This document shows positions 8,275 through 17,736 of a stretch of 32,897 bases of DNA, piece after piece. The translations under genes and the position numbers were made by a program. Every line of letters begins with the position of its first letter. The stretch's first letter is position 1. Source of the stretch: Tissierellia bacterium (GTDB taxonomy: Bacteria; Bacillota; Clostridia; Tissierellales; Tepidimicrobiaceae); the NCBI GenBank assembly GCA_012728365.1, contig JAAYFE010000017.1, positions 1 to 32,897 of the forward strand, read 5' to 3'. The notes beneath the pieces were generated by a model. That model was not told the DNA's origin. It did not search any database and worked only from the letters and a program-made list of their open reading frames with translations.

Positions 8275-9156
8275 ATGATTAAAAGCATGACTGGTTTTGG
8301 TAGAGGTGAGTATTCTGATGATACATATACTTTTAATGTTGAAATAAAAACTGTCAATAATAGGTATAATGATGTAATAATAAGGATGCCAAAACAGTTG
8401 ACTTATTTAGAGGAAAATATAAAAAGATATATTAAAAGGGATATAAGCAGGGGAAGGGTAGAAGTATATATTAGTATGGAATATGAAACAGAATCCCCAG
8501 TAGAGGTAAATGTAGATATATCTTTGGCAAGATCTTATAGATCTGCCTTGGAGAACCTGCTTACTGAATTAGGCATTGAACACAAAATAGGATTGGAAGA
8601 TATACTAACCCTAGAAGATATTGTAAGGACAGAAAGAAAAGAAATAGACGAAGATCTTGTGTGGAACTGCCTATCTAAGGCATTAGATATTGCTTTGGAA
8701 AATGTTATGAATATGAGAAAAGAAGAAGGGGTTGCCCTTAAAGAGGATATTGAGTGTCAATTGGAAAAAATAGATTCTATGATACTTAAAATAGAAGAAA
8801 GGGCGCCCTTTATAGTTGAGGAATATAGGGATAGATTAAGGGAAAGAATAAAAGAACTACTGGATGGGAAACAAGAATTAGATGAAGAAAGATTAAATTA
8901 TGAAGTTGTTCTTTTTGCTGATAAAAGTGACATAAATGAAGAAATTGTTAGATTTAAAAGCCATATAAAACAGTTTTATAAAAGTTTGGAATCTAAGGGG
9001 CCAATTGGAAGAAAATTAGATTTTCTTGTTCAAGAAATGCATAGGGAAATAAATACAATTGGTTCTAAGGCTAATGATTTAACTGTTACAAATTGTGTAG
9101 TGGATATAAAAAGTGAATTAGAAAAAATAAGAGAACAGGTGCAAAATATAGAATAA
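8275..9156 (+). CDS. yicC: YicC/YloC-family endoribonuclease
   Basis: This family was long called a stress-induced protein and is now known to include endoribonucleases such as E. coli YicC. The cellular targets in clostridia are unknown. The 293-aa protein begins [13 protein letters not shown], the typical YicC N-terminus, and has the conserved C-terminal domain with [19 protein letters not shown] followed by SKANDL (about 246-270). Those residues cover the most conserved acidic and basic positions of the family. The ATG has AGGAG about 11 bases upstream. It opens the conserved yicC-remA-gmk-rpoZ-coaBC string and has a strong candidate promoter in front. Confidence 0.92.
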   Translation: MIKSMTGFGRGEYSDDTYTFNVEIKTVNNRYNDVIIRMPKQLTYLEENIKRYIKRDISRGRVEVYISMEYETESPVEVNVDISLARSYRSALENLLTELGIEHKIGLEDILTLEDIVRTERKEIDEDLVWNCLSKALDIALENVMNMRKEEGVALKEDIECQLEKIDSMILKIEERAPFIVEEYRDRLRERIKELLDGKQELDEERLNYEVVLFADKSDINEEIVRFKSHIKQFYKSLESKGPIGRKLDFLVQEMHREINTIGSKANDLTVTNCVVDIKSELEKIREQVQNIE

Positions 9157-9172
9157 AAATAGGAGGTTTAAA

Positions 9173-9439
9173 ATGGATATACATCTTGTCAATATAGGTT
9201 TTGGAAATATAGTATCTGCCAATAGGATAGTTGTAATTGTTAGTCCTGACTCAGCACCTATAAAGAGGATGGTACAGGAAGCTAGAGACAATGGGAGATT
9301 AATTGATGCTACCTATGGAAGGCGGACCAGAGCAGTTATTATTACAGATAGTGACCATATAATTCTTTCTGCAGTTCAACCTGAAACTGTTGCCCAGAGG
9401 GTAAATGGTAAAAATACTAATAAAAATGTAATAGAATAG
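9173..9439 (+). CDS. remA: RemA-like DNA-binding regulator (DUF370)
   Basis: RemA of Bacillus subtilis activates biofilm matrix and osmoprotection genes by binding DNA as a ring-shaped oligomer. The 88-aa protein matches it over nearly the full length: [11 protein letters not shown] (8-18), [11 protein letters not shown] (23-33), [11 protein letters not shown] (45-55) and [18 protein letters not shown]18, R50 and R51, the arginines implicated in DNA binding in Bacillus, are all present. AGGAGG lies 6 bases before the ATG. The gene sits between yicC and gmk, as in many Firmicutes that lack Bacillus matrix operons, so its targets here are unknown. The family assignment is firm; the regulatory role is by homology only. 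Confidence 0.92.
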   Translation: MDIHLVNIGFGNIVSANRIVVIVSPDSAPIKRMVQEARDNGRLIDATYGRRTRAVIITDSDHIILSAVQPETVAQRVNGKNTNKNVIE

Positions 9440-9454
9440 AAAGCAGGGATAAGA

Positions 9455-10054
9455 ATGTCAAAGGGTTTTTTATTAGTTATATCAGGACCTTCAGGAAGTG
9501 GTAAAGGTACAGTGTGTAAAAAACTACTTGAAAGAAATAAAAATCTTGTTTTCTCTGTATCAGCTACTACAAGGAAACCTAGAGAAGGCGAAATAGATGG
9601 AGTTAACTATTTCTTTGTTGATGATGAAAAATTTGATGAAATGATAAGGAATAATGAATTTTTAGAATATGCAAATGTACATGGAAATAAATATGGAACA
9701 CCTATAAATTTTGTTACTAAGGAAATTGAAAAGGGTGAAATAGTAATACTAGAAATAGATGTCCAAGGAGCTATACAAATAAAGGAAAAATACAAGGAAG
9801 CAGTATTTATATTTTTGATACCACCATCAATGAATGAGCTTAAAAATCGCATTGTAAAAAGAGGTACAGAAACGAAAGAAGATATAGAATTGAGACTTAA
9901 AAATGCATTAAATGAATTAAAGTTTGTTGATAAATATGATTATATTGTAATAAATGATGAAGTAGATAAAGCAGTTAGTAAAATAGAAGCTATAATAGAG
10001 GCTGAAAAACTTAGGGTTGCAAGATTAAAGGATAAAATAAATTGCATTATTTAA
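9455..10054 (+). CDS. gmk: Guanylate kinase
   Basis: Gmk phosphorylates GMP (and dGMP) to GDP with ATP, an essential step in GTP supply and in recycling products of (p)ppGpp metabolism. The 199-aa protein has the P-loop GPSGSGKGT (11-19), the GMP-binding stretch SATTRKPREGEIDGVNYFFV (36-55), the EYANVHGNKYGTP segment and the LEIDVQGA motif (about 98-105). The length is typical. The ATG has a moderate AGGGAT upstream. The stop overlaps the strong Shine-Dalgarno of rpoZ, so the two genes are tightly coupled. The gmk-rpoZ pairing is nearly universal in bacteria. Confidence 0.96.
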   Translation: MSKGFLLVISGPSGSGKGTVCKKLLERNKNLVFSVSATTRKPREGEIDGVNYFFVDDEKFDEMIRNNEFLEYANVHGNKYGTPINFVTKEIEKGEIVILEIDVQGAIQIKEKYKEAVFIFLIPPSMNELKNRIVKRGTETKEDIELRLKNALNELKFVDKYDYIVINDEVDKAVSKIEAIIEAEKLRVARLKDKINCII

Positions 10055-10065
10055 GGAGGTATTGT

Positions 10066-10275
10066 ATGTTTATTCCATCTATTAATGATTTAGCTAAATT
10101 TGCAGATAGCCGATATACATTAGTTATGTTGGCAGCAAAAAGATCAAGGCAGATAATTGATGGTAAAGAGCCTTTAGTTGAAACAAAATCAAATAAGCCA
10201 GTAACCATTGCCATAGAGGAAATTGTAAAAGGCAAGGTTAAATATAAAAGGCCTGATATAAAGGGTTACAAGTAG
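10066..10275 (+). CDS. rpoZ: RNA polymerase omega subunit
   Basis: Omega binds the beta-prime subunit and aids RNA polymerase assembly and stability. The 69-aa product has the family core DSRYTLVMLAAKRSRQI (14-30) and the downstream PVTIAIEEI segment. The open frame extends upstream to a TTG at 10042, but AAGGAGGT at 10053-10060 lies 5 bases before the ATG at 10066, which is therefore the start. The ribosome site overlaps the gmk stop codon. It sits directly before coaBC, a standard order. Confidence 0.93.
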   Translation: MFIPSINDLAKFADSRYTLVMLAAKRSRQIIDGKEPLVETKSNKPVTIAIEEIVKGKVKYKRPDIKGYK

Positions 10276-10283
10276 GTGATCTT

Positions 10284-11489
10284 ATGCTTAAAGATAAAAA
10301 TATCATAGTTGGAGTAACTGGTGGTATAGCAGCCTATAAGGTAGTAGATGTAGTTAGTAGATTGAAAAAACAAAGGGCCAATGTAGAAGTCATAATGACA
10401 GAAAATGCTACTAAATTTGTTACACCCTTAACTTTTCAAACACTAGCTTTAAATCCAGTGTATGTGGAAATGTTTAAGGAGCCAAGAAACTGGGATGTGG
10501 AGCATATATCCTTAGCAGAAAAGGCTGATTTATTTTTAATTGCACCAGCAACAGCAAATATAATAGGGAAAATTGCCAATGGAATAGCCGATGACCTATT
10601 AACTACAACCATTATGGCTACTAAATCAAAGGTTATATTTGCTCCAGCTATGAATACAAATATGTATTTAAATCCAATTGTACAAGATAATATAGATAAA
10701 TTAAAAAATTTAGGTTATGAATTTATTGAACCTGGTGTTGGCATACTAGCATGCCAAACCTATGGACCGGGTAGAATGGCTGAACCAGTAGATATAGTTG
10801 AATATGTAATAAATAGCTTTAAAGAAAAGGATTTTTCAGGTATAAAAATAGTAGTAACTGCTGGACCAACTATAGAACCTTTAGATCCAGTAAGATACAT
10901 TACAAATCATTCCAGTGGCAAAATGGGCTATACCATAGCTAAACTAGCAAGTCTTAAAGGGGCTGAGGTAGTACTTATAAGTGGGCCTACCCATTTGGAA
11001 GTTCCTAAGAATGTAAAGCTAGTAAGGGTAAATACTACCTTGGAAATGTTCAATGCAGTAAAAGAAGAATTTGATAGCTGTCATGTACTTATAAAAGCAG
11101 CGGCACCTCTAGATTTTAGACCTGAAAAAGTTTTTTATGATAAGATAAAGAAAAAAGATAATGAGGACGAATTAAATATTAAATACATTAGAAATCCAGA
11201 TATTGCAGAATACTTTGGTAATAGGAAGAAGGACAAAATAGTAGTAGGCTTTGCTGCTGAAACTAATAACCTTGTTCAACATGCTAAGGAAAAATTAAAA
11301 AAGAAAAACTTCGATTTTATAGTAGCAAATAATGTGAAGGAAGCTGGGGCAGGATTTAAGACAGATACTAATATTGTTACAATAATAGATAAGGACGGAA
11401 CAGTAACTGATCATCCTATAATGTCAAAGGAAAAGGTGGCAGAGATTATTTTAGATAAAATAAAAATACTATTGAATAATAAAGGCTAG
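10284..11489 (+). CDS. coaBC: Bifunctional phosphopantothenoylcysteine decarboxylase / phosphopantothenate-cysteine ligase
   Basis: CoaBC joins cysteine to 4'-phosphopantothenate and then decarboxylates the product to 4'-phosphopantetheine, two steps of coenzyme A synthesis. The N-terminal FMN flavoprotein half shows GVTGGIAAYK (10-19), the catalytic-His region VEHISL (H74), PAMNTNMY (121-128) and the substrate clamp ACQTYGPGRMAEP (156-168, with C157). The C-terminal ligase half starts near 187 with AGPTIEPLDPVRYITNHSSG (193-212). The 401-aa length is typical of the fused enzyme. The window also encodes CoaD, the next enzyme in the pathway, at 28871. The gene ends in a hairpin with a T-run, the likely end of the yicC operon. 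Confidence 0.95.
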   Translation: MLKDKNIIVGVTGGIAAYKVVDVVSRLKKQRANVEVIMTENATKFVTPLTFQTLALNPVYVEMFKEPRNWDVEHISLAEKADLFLIAPATANIIGKIANGIADDLLTTTIMATKSKVIFAPAMNTNMYLNPIVQDNIDKLKNLGYEFIEPGVGILACQTYGPGRMAEPVDIVEYVINSFKEKDFSGIKIVVTAGPTIEPLDPVRYITNHSSGKMGYTIAKLASLKGAEVVLISGPTHLEVPKNVKLVRVNTTLEMFNAVKEEFDSCHVLIKAAAPLDFRPEKVFYDKIKKKDNEDELNIKYIRNPDIAEYFGNRKKDKIVVGFAAETNNLVQHAKEKLKKKNFDFIVANNVKEAGAGFKTDTNIVTIIDKDGTVTDHPIMSKEKVAEIILDKIKILLNNKG

Positions 11490-11511
11490 ATTTTAATTCT
11501 AGCTTTTATTG
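11481..11511 (+). terminator. Terminator after coaBC
   Basis: GCTAGA (11485-11490) pairs with TCTAGC (11498-11503) around a 7-base loop. The stem extends by A-T pairs and one G-T pair to about 10 bp, and TTTTATT follows. The coaBC stop codon lies in the left arm. It is moderately strong; some read-through into priA is likely, since priA has no obvious promoter of its own. Confidence 0.65.
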
Positions 11512-11536
11512 TTCATTAAAGTAAAGGATTGATATT

Positions 11537-14014
11537 ATGGATACAAAATATGCAGAAGTTATTGTAGATAATAAGGCCCTAGATACTGATATGGCCTATA
11601 CCTATAAGTTTAATCCAAATGAAATAGACCAAATTGAGATAGGTATGAGGGTTGTTGTTCCCTTTGGAATGGGAAATAGGCTTATAAAGGGGCTAGTTAT
11701 TGATATAAAAGATAAGGTTGATGAAGAAGCTTATGAACTTAAAAACATTGTAGAAGTAATAGATGAAAAGCCCCTTATATCAAAGGAGCTTATTGAATTA
11801 GGTCTTTGGATGGCTGATAAATATTTATGTACAAAATTAGCTGCCCTTCAAGCGGTGTTACCTCCAGGAGATTTTAAAAGTATAAAAACTTACATAGCTT
11901 TAGGTGAAAATGCAAAATTAGTAGACAATTTTTCTCTCAGCCAAGTGGAAAAGGATATAATAAAATTTATTAAGCTAAAGGGAGCTAAAGTGGACTTAAG
12001 TGTATTGAAGCAATATGTAAAAGACACTACAAGTAAGGAAATTCTCAATTTAAAGTCCCTAGGACTAATAGATACTGCTTTAGAGATTGAAACTTCAGTA
12101 GAAAAAAAATATGAGAAATTTGTAACCTTAGTAGATAGAGATGTTTCCCTTAAGGATATACAAGATAAATTGAAAAGGAGCCCTAAGCAGCTGGAAATTA
12201 TAAAATATTTAATGAATGTCCATGAAGTCTCCCTTAAAAAACTATTAAAGGATACAAAATCACACCTTTATTCTGTAAGATCTTTGGAAAAGAAAAATAT
12301 AATTAAAATTAAGAATAAGGAAATTTTTAGAAGTCCAATAAACAATGATATAAAACATTATAAAAAGCATACATTAACAGTAGAACAAAAAAAAACCATA
12401 GATACTATATTAAAATCTGTAAAAGAAAATAAGGAAGATACCTTTCTACTTCATGGTGTTACAGGAAGTGGGAAAACAGAAGTGTACCTTCAGCTAGTAG
12501 AAGAAGCCCTTAGGATTGGCAAAGATGCTATAGTTTTGGTTCCAGAAATTTCCTTAACACCTCAAACCGTAAATAGGTTTGTAGGTAGATTTGGAGACAA
12601 TGTGGCAGTCTTACACAGCAAATTATCTCAAGGGGAAAGGTTTGACCAGTGGCGAAGGATTAGGGAAGGAAAGGTTAAAATAGCTATTGGGGCCCGTTCT
12701 GCTGTTTTTGCACCTTTTAGTAATCTTGGTCTTATAATAATAGATGAGGAACATGAAACAACTTATAAGTCAAGTATGAATCCCAAATATGATGCTATTG
12801 AAGTAGCAGAAAAAAGGTGCAACCAGTCTAAGGCAGTTTTAATTAGAGCTTCAGCAACCCCTTCCATAGAAAGCTATTACAATAGCTTAAATGGTAACAT
12901 GCAGTTACTTAAATTAACTAAAAGGATAAATAATAAAAAGTTACCCCAAGTTAAAGTAGTGGATATGAGGGAAGAATTAAATAGAGGAAATATGTCTATA
13001 TTTAGCAGGGACTTAGAAAAGGCCATAGAGGAAAATCTTTCTTATGGCAAACAGACTATATTGTTTTTAAATAGAAGGGGTTATTCTACCTTTGTATCCT
13101 GTAGAAGCTGTGGCTATGTAGTTAAATGTGATCATTGTAGTATATCAATGACCTATCATATGCAGGAAAATAGACTAAAATGTCATTATTGTGGAAAAAG
13201 CACATATCCACCTAGAATATGTCCTAACTGTAAAAGCAAATACATTAAATATTTTGGCATAGGTACTGAGAAAATAGAAGAATATACAAAAAAGAAGTTT
13301 CCTAATGCAAATGTTGCACGAATGGATTTAGATACTACTACAAGAAAAGGAAGCCATGAAAAAATATTAAAGAATATGGCTGAAAATAAAATAGATATAT
13401 TAATTGGAACCCAGATGATAGCTAAAGGTTTAGATTTTAAAAATGTAACCTTAGTTGGAATAATTGCAGCAGATACCACCTTAAATCTCCCAGACTTTAG
13501 GGCTTCAGAAAGGACCTTTCAGCTTATAACCCAAGTGGCAGGCAGGGCTGGAAGAGGAGAATTTGAAGGAAATGTTATTATTCAGACCTATAATCCTGAA
13601 CACTATAGTATACAGCTAGCTAAAGAGCATGACTATATAAGCTTTTATAATAAAGAAATTCTTCTAAGGAAGGAGTTTAATTATCCTCCTTTTGCAAATA
13701 TCATCTCTATACTTATATATGGAGAAAATTGTAGATTAGTTGCATTAAAGTCACAAGAAGTTTATAATGTATTAATAAGGGAGCTAAAAAACAATGGTCT
13801 TGAAAGGCTAATAGGAAGTGTATTAGGACCTTCTATAGCCCCATTGGAAAAAATAAAAAATAACTATAGATATTTAATTGTTATGAAATGTAATCATGAA
13901 GAATTGAATAGATTAAGAAGCATATTAAAGTGGGTATATATACAGTATAGGAAAGAATTAGATTTGGATAATGTAAACATTAGTATTGACATAAATCCTA
14001 ATTCAATAATTTAG
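11537..14014 (+). CDS. priA: Primosomal protein N', replication restart helicase PriA
   Basis: PriA recognises stalled or collapsed forks and reloads the replicative helicase. The 825-aa protein has an N-terminal DNA-binding region, Walker A GVTGSGKT (307-314), the DEEH box (403-406), RASATPS (437-443), and two four-cysteine zinc sites between the helicase lobes (C522, C525, C531, C534 and C549, C552, C562, C565). The second lobe ends with the QVAGRAGRG motif. It is slightly longer than Bacillus PriA. The ATG has AAGGA about 9 bases upstream. It starts the priA-def-fmt string. Which primosome partners are used cannot be told from this window. Confidence 0.95.
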   Translation: MDTKYAEVIVDNKALDTDMAYTYKFNPNEIDQIEIGMRVVVPFGMGNRLIKGLVIDIKDKVDEEAYELKNIVEVIDEKPLISKELIELGLWMADKYLCTKLAALQAVLPPGDFKSIKTYIALGENAKLVDNFSLSQVEKDIIKFIKLKGAKVDLSVLKQYVKDTTSKEILNLKSLGLIDTALEIETSVEKKYEKFVTLVDRDVSLKDIQDKLKRSPKQLEIIKYLMNVHEVSLKKLLKDTKSHLYSVRSLEKKNIIKIKNKEIFRSPINNDIKHYKKHTLTVEQKKTIDTILKSVKENKEDTFLLHGVTGSGKTEVYLQLVEEALRIGKDAIVLVPEISLTPQTVNRFVGRFGDNVAVLHSKLSQGERFDQWRRIREGKVKIAIGARSAVFAPFSNLGLIIIDEEHETTYKSSMNPKYDAIEVAEKRCNQSKAVLIRASATPSIESYYNSLNGNMQLLKLTKRINNKKLPQVKVVDMREELNRGNMSIFSRDLEKAIEENLSYGKQTILFLNRRGYSTFVSCRSCGYVVKCDHCSISMTYHMQENRLKCHYCGKSTYPPRICPNCKSKYIKYFGIGTEKIEEYTKKKFPNANVARMDLDTTTRKGSHEKILKNMAENKIDILIGTQMIAKGLDFKNVTLVGIIAADTTLNLPDFRASERTFQLITQVAGRAGRGEFEGNVIIQTYNPEHYSIQLAKEHDYISFYNKEILLRKEFNYPPFANIISILIYGENCRLVALKSQEVYNVLIRELKNNGLERLIGSVLGPSIAPLEKIKNNYRYLIVMKCNHEELNRLRSILKWVYIQYRKELDLDNVNISIDINPNSII

Positions 14015-14036
14015 GAAACAATATAGGAGGTACAAT

Positions 14037-14504
14037 ATGGCAATTAGACAATTACGATATATAGGAGATCCAATTTTACGAAAGAAATCTAAGGAAGTTA
14101 CAGAAATAAATGATAGAATAAGAACTTTATTAGATGATATGCTAGAAACAATGTATGAATATGAAGGAGTAGGGTTAGCAGCACCACAGGTAGGAATTTT
14201 AAGAAGGGTAGTTGTTATAGATATAGGTGAAGGTCCTATAAAGCTTATAAATCCAGAGATAATCTATGAAGAAGGAGAGTTCACAGATGTGGAAGGATGT
14301 TTAAGTATTCCAAATAGGGCTGGAACTGTTAAAAGACCAGAAAAGGTTAAAGTAAAATATTTAGATGAAAATGGTGAAGAAAAGATCATAGAAGGAACAG
14401 GCTTGCTTGACAAAGCTTTATGCCATGAAATTGATCATTTAGATGGTATTTTATTTATAGATAAGATGATTGAAGAAATAGTACCAGAAGAAGAGGAAGA
14501 ATAA
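14037..14504 (+). CDS. def: Peptide deformylase
   Basis: Def removes the formyl group from the N-terminal methionine of new proteins. All three metal-enzyme motifs are present in the 155 residues: GVGLAAPQ (44-51), EGCLS (86-90) and HEIDH (130-134). The metal ligands are C88, H130 and H134, and E131 is the catalytic acid/base. The compact length and GVGLAAPQ form fit the bacterial type 1-like enzymes common in clostridia. The C-terminus is a run of glutamates. AGGAGG precedes the ATG by about 6 bases. It is followed by fmt, which installs the formyl group that Def removes, a conserved pairing. Confidence 0.96.
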   Translation: MAIRQLRYIGDPILRKKSKEVTEINDRIRTLLDDMLETMYEYEGVGLAAPQVGILRRVVVIDIGEGPIKLINPEIIYEEGEFTDVEGCLSIPNRAGTVKRPEKVKVKYLDENGEEKIIEGTGLLDKALCHEIDHLDGILFIDKMIEEIVPEEEEE

Positions 14505-14519
14505 TCTTGAGGTGATAGT

Positions 14520-15449
14520 GTGAATATAGTTTTCATGGGTACTCCAGAATTTGCAGTTCCCACCTTAGAAGCTCTACATGCAAAGGGATATAATATATCT
14601 CTAGTAATTACTCAGAAGGACAAAAGAAGAGGTAGGGGTAAAAAGCTGCTTCCTACACCTGTTAAGGAGAAGGCATTAGAATTAGGTTTAGAAGTTTATC
14701 AGCCAGATTCGGTAAATGACAAAGATTCCATAGAAAAGTTGAAGAAAATAGGTCCTGATGTAATAGTAGTTGTTGCCTTTGGTCAATTACTGAAAAAGGA
14801 TCTATTGGATATACCAAAGTATGGATGCTTAAATGTACATGCATCCATACTGCCTAAATATAGGGGTGCAGCACCAATTAATTGGGCTATTATAATGGGA
14901 GAAAAGGAAACAGGTATAAGTATTATGGAAATGGATGAAGGATTAGATACAGGGGATATACTAAAAATTGAAAAAATTCCTATTGAAGAGGATGATGATT
15001 CTATTATCCTTCATGACAAGCTAGCACGTCTTGGTGGAAAGCTTATAGTGGAAGTTCTAGAGGATGTAAAGAAAGGTAAAGTGGAAAAGATTCCTCAAGA
15101 TCATAAAGAATCTAGCTATGCTCCTATGTTAACTAAAGAAACTGGTAGAATCGACTGGAATAATAATGGAAACAATATAATTAATTTAATAAGGGGATTA
15201 AAGCCCTGGCCATCGGCATATTTTATTTTTAATGGAAATAGTATAAAAATTCACAAAGCTAAAAAAGAAGATAAATTAACAGATGATGAAAATGGAGTAG
15301 TAGTTAAGGTTTCAGATGAGGGCATATATGTAAATTGTCAAGATTCTACCATTGTTATAGAGGAGTTACAATTTCCCGGAAAGAGGAAAATGAAAGTAGC
15401 TGAGTATTTAAGAGGAAATGAATTCCCAACAAATATAAAATTAAGTTAA
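14520..15449 (+). CDS. fmt: Methionyl-tRNA formyltransferase
   Basis: Fmt transfers a formyl group from 10-formyl-tetrahydrofolate to Met-tRNA for initiation. The 309-aa protein has the N-terminal MGTPEFAVP (6-14) and the formyltransferase core with N105, H107 and D143 in NVHASILPKYRGAAPINW (105-122) and MDEGLDTGDIL (138-148). A C-terminal OB-like domain begins after about 205. The start is a GTG with GAGGTG upstream; the next in-frame ATG would remove the first beta strand. It lies 15 bases after def. Confidence 0.96.
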   Translation: MNIVFMGTPEFAVPTLEALHAKGYNISLVITQKDKRRGRGKKLLPTPVKEKALELGLEVYQPDSVNDKDSIEKLKKIGPDVIVVVAFGQLLKKDLLDIPKYGCLNVHASILPKYRGAAPINWAIIMGEKETGISIMEMDEGLDTGDILKIEKIPIEEDDDSIILHDKLARLGGKLIVEVLEDVKKGKVEKIPQDHKESSYAPMLTKETGRIDWNNNGNNIINLIRGLKPWPSAYFIFNGNSIKIHKAKKEDKLTDDENGVVVKVSDEGIYVNCQDSTIVIEELQFPGKRKMKVAEYLRGNEFPTNIKLS

Positions 15450-15460
15450 GGAGGAATGCT

Positions 15461-16153
15461 ATGTTTGGATACTATTATGGCTATGGATATGGCTCTTGGG
15501 GTCTACCGCTAATGATAGCCATACTTATTTCCCTCTATGCTCAAATTAAGGTATCATCATCTTTTAACAAGTATTTAAGAGTCCCAAGCCGCATTGGACT
15601 TACTGGAAGAGAAGTTGCAAGAATGATCCTAGATAGAAATGGACTTTATGACGTTGGAATTGAGCTTATAGGAGGAAACTTGACAGACCACTATGACCCT
15701 AGAAAAAAAGTAATAAGACTTTCAAGAAATGTATATAACGGAAATAGTTTAGCCAGTGTAGCTGTTGCAGCTCATGAGGTAGGCCATGCCATACAACATA
15801 GTGAAGGATATTTTCCACTAATTATTAGAAATAATCTTGCACCAATAGCAAGCTTTAGTGCAAGATTTGTATGGATACTAATATTTTTAGGCTTTGTAAT
15901 AAGCCCATTCCTATTAGAACTAGGAATACTACTATACCTGGCTGTAGTTCTATTCCAAGTAATTACTTTACCTGTGGAATTTAACGCAAGCAGAAGGGCA
16001 CTGCTACAGCTTGAAAATGGCATTATATCAAGAGAGGAAATTGGAGGTTCAAGAAAGGTACTTCAAGCTGCTGCCCTTACCTATGTAGCTGCAACATTAG
16101 TTGCTGTCCTGCAGCTATTAAGACTCTTATCTATTTCAGGTAGAAGAGACTAA
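15461..16153 (+). CDS. Zinc-dependent membrane metallopeptidase, YugP family
   Basis: This 230-aa protein belongs to the neutral zinc metallopeptidase family that includes Bacillus YugP; its substrate is unknown. A glycine/tyrosine-rich start precedes a first membrane segment (about 14-28). The zinc motif AAHEVGHA lies at 103-110, with HEVGH at 105-109. Two more hydrophobic stretches follow (about 126-147 and 151-170), then PVEFNASRRA (171-180), whose E173 could be the third metal ligand. A last hydrophobic segment is near the C-terminus. AAGGAGG precedes the ATG. The fmt-peptidase-rsmB order is common in clostridia, and a strong terminator follows, so it ends the priA-def-fmt unit. Confidence 0.88.
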   Translation: MFGYYYGYGYGSWGLPLMIAILISLYAQIKVSSSFNKYLRVPSRIGLTGREVARMILDRNGLYDVGIELIGGNLTDHYDPRKKVIRLSRNVYNGNSLASVAVAAHEVGHAIQHSEGYFPLIIRNNLAPIASFSARFVWILIFLGFVISPFLLELGILLYLAVVLFQVITLPVEFNASRRALLQLENGIISREEIGGSRKVLQAAALTYVAATLVAVLQLLRLLSISGRRD

Positions 16154-16169
16154 TTGTAAATATTTATAA

Positions 16170-16203
16170 TTTGCCTGGATTTATCCAGGCAAAAATATTT
16201 TTT
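16170..16203 (+). terminator. Strong terminator after the YugP-family gene
   Basis: TTTGCCTGGAT (16170-16180) pairs perfectly with ATCCAGGCAAA (16183-16193), and an A/T tail with a T-run follows (AATATTTTTT). It lies between the peptidase and rsmB. It is short and GC-capped, one of the clearest terminators in the window. The open frame around rsmB extends into it, which argues against the upstream start codon of that frame. Confidence 0.8.
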
Positions 16204-16218
16204 AGGGAGAGAATGGTA

Positions 16219-17553
16219 ATGAATGCTAGAGAAATAGCCTTTAAAATATTGTTAGATGTGCATCTAAAGGGAGCCTACTCTAATTTTTCAATAAATAAAT
16301 ATTTAAAGGGAATAGAAAATACAAGGGATGAAAATTTAATAAGAGAAATAGTATATGGGGTTATAGAAAACTTAACCTATTTGGATTATATGATAGCAAA
16401 ACTTTCTAATAGAAAAATCGAGAGAATAGATCCTAAAATACTAGAGATACTTAGAATTGGCGTATATCAGATAGCCTTTATGGACAAAATCCCCCATAGG
16501 GCAGCAGTTAATGAGGCTGTAAATTTAGCTAAAAAATATGGTCACAAGGGATTAGTTGGATTTACAAATGGTATACTTAGAAACTTTTCAAGAAAAAAAG
16601 AAAAGGTAATGGAGGTAGATGTTAAGGATAAAATTGATTATCTTACTATTAAATATTCTCATCCAAAGTGGATGGTAAAAAGATGGATAAAAGAATTTTC
16701 CTATGATTTTACGGAAAGTCTTTTAAAACACAATAATTCTAAACCAAAACTAAATATAAGAGTAAATACCCTTAAAGTTACCAGGGAGGAATTAAAGAAC
16801 CTTCTTTTAAATTATGGATATGAGGTAGATGAAACTCCATATGCTAAAGATGGACTAATAATAGAAAATCCTATTAGGATAACAGAAATAGAAGAATTTA
16901 ATAAAGGTTATTTTACTATCCAAGATGAAAGCAGCATGTTAGTTGCTGAAATCCTGTCACCTAAAGAGAATGCTGTGGTTTTAGATCTGTGCAGTGCTCC
17001 AGGTGGAAAATCAACCCATATGGCTCAGATAATGAATAATAAAGGAAGAATAATAAGCTGTGATATATATGATCATAAGTTAAATTTAGTTAAGGAAACT
17101 GCTAATAGATTAGGAATTACAATCATAGAAACACAAAAACAGGACGCCTTAAAGCTTAATGAAGAATTCATAGAAAAAATGGACTATGTATTGGTAGATG
17201 CACCCTGTTCAGGTTTGGGAATAATAAGAAGGCGACCAGAAATAAAATGGAATAGGCAGGAAAAGGATATAGAAGAACTATCAAGTATTCAAAAGCAGAT
17301 ACTTAATAATGCAGGAAAATATTTAAAGCCTGGTGGTGCACTGGTATATAGTACTTGTACCATTGAAAGGGAAGAAAATTTAGGAGTAATAGAGGACTTT
17401 TTGAAGAAGAATAATAACTTTGTTTTATATGAATTTAAGCATGAAATTAACCAGAGTACAGATAATAGAGAAAAAGGCTATATCCAGCTATTTCCACATA
17501 TACATGGCACTGATGGCTTTTTTATTGCTAGAATAGTAAAACAAAGCATATAA
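16219..17553 (+). CDS. rsmB: 16S rRNA (cytosine-967 C5)-methyltransferase RsmB
   Basis: RsmB makes 5-methylcytosine at position 967 of 16S rRNA using S-adenosylmethionine. The 444-aa protein has an N-terminal NusB-like RNA-binding domain (about 1-140) and a Rossmann methyltransferase domain with the SAM loop LDLCSAPGGKS (255-265), DAPCSGLG (327-334) and the STCTIEREEN motif. C330 and C380 are the expected catalytic pair. The frame is open from a TTG inside the preceding terminator hairpin. Of two near ATGs, 16219 has AGGGAGA at 8 bases, while 16213 has it only 2 bases away, so 16219 is chosen. It is followed by a 183-bp gap where many relatives carry rlmN. Confidence 0.93.
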   Translation: MNAREIAFKILLDVHLKGAYSNFSINKYLKGIENTRDENLIREIVYGVIENLTYLDYMIAKLSNRKIERIDPKILEILRIGVYQIAFMDKIPHRAAVNEAVNLAKKYGHKGLVGFTNGILRNFSRKKEKVMEVDVKDKIDYLTIKYSHPKWMVKRWIKEFSYDFTESLLKHNNSKPKLNIRVNTLKVTREELKNLLLNYGYEVDETPYAKDGLIIENPIRITEIEEFNKGYFTIQDESSMLVAEILSPKENAVVLDLCSAPGGKSTHMAQIMNNKGRIISCDIYDHKLNLVKETANRLGITIIETQKQDALKLNEEFIEKMDYVLVDAPCSGLGIIRRRPEIKWNRQEKDIEELSSIQKQILNNAGKYLKPGGALVYSTCTIEREENLGVIEDFLKKNNNFVLYEFKHEINQSTDNREKGYIQLFPHIHGTDGFFIARIVKQSI

Positions 17554-17567
17554 ATTTCTTAATGTTA

Positions 17568-17576
17568 TGATATAAT
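17568..17576 (+). promoter_or_regulatory. Candidate extended -10 promoter for the stp-prkC operon
   Basis: TGATATAAT matches the extended -10 pattern TGnTATAAT. No convincing -35 box lies 17 bases upstream, which is common for extended -10 promoters. The start of transcription would give a leader of about 150 bases before stp, with an imperfect hairpin (TGGGAGCA and TGCTGCCA near 17666 and 17683) but no T-run and no recognisable riboswitch. Confidence 0.45.
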
Positions 17577-17736
17577 ATAAAATTGATAAAATATTACAGT
17601 TAAAATATTCACTAAGTTCTTAAGGACAAGCTAAAGATTATAATAAACATTAGATATTAAAAAAATGGGAGCAAGAAGAAATGCTGCCATAAATTATAAA
17701 GTTTTTAAAGTGTAAGAAGTTTGCGAGGTGACCTAA

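Noticed and set aside
17665-17715. A 16-aa open frame (MGARRNAAINYKVFKV) in the rsmB-stp gap
   Set aside because: It has no Shine-Dalgarno and no recognisable family, and is easily produced by chance. It does not look like a remnant of RlmN.
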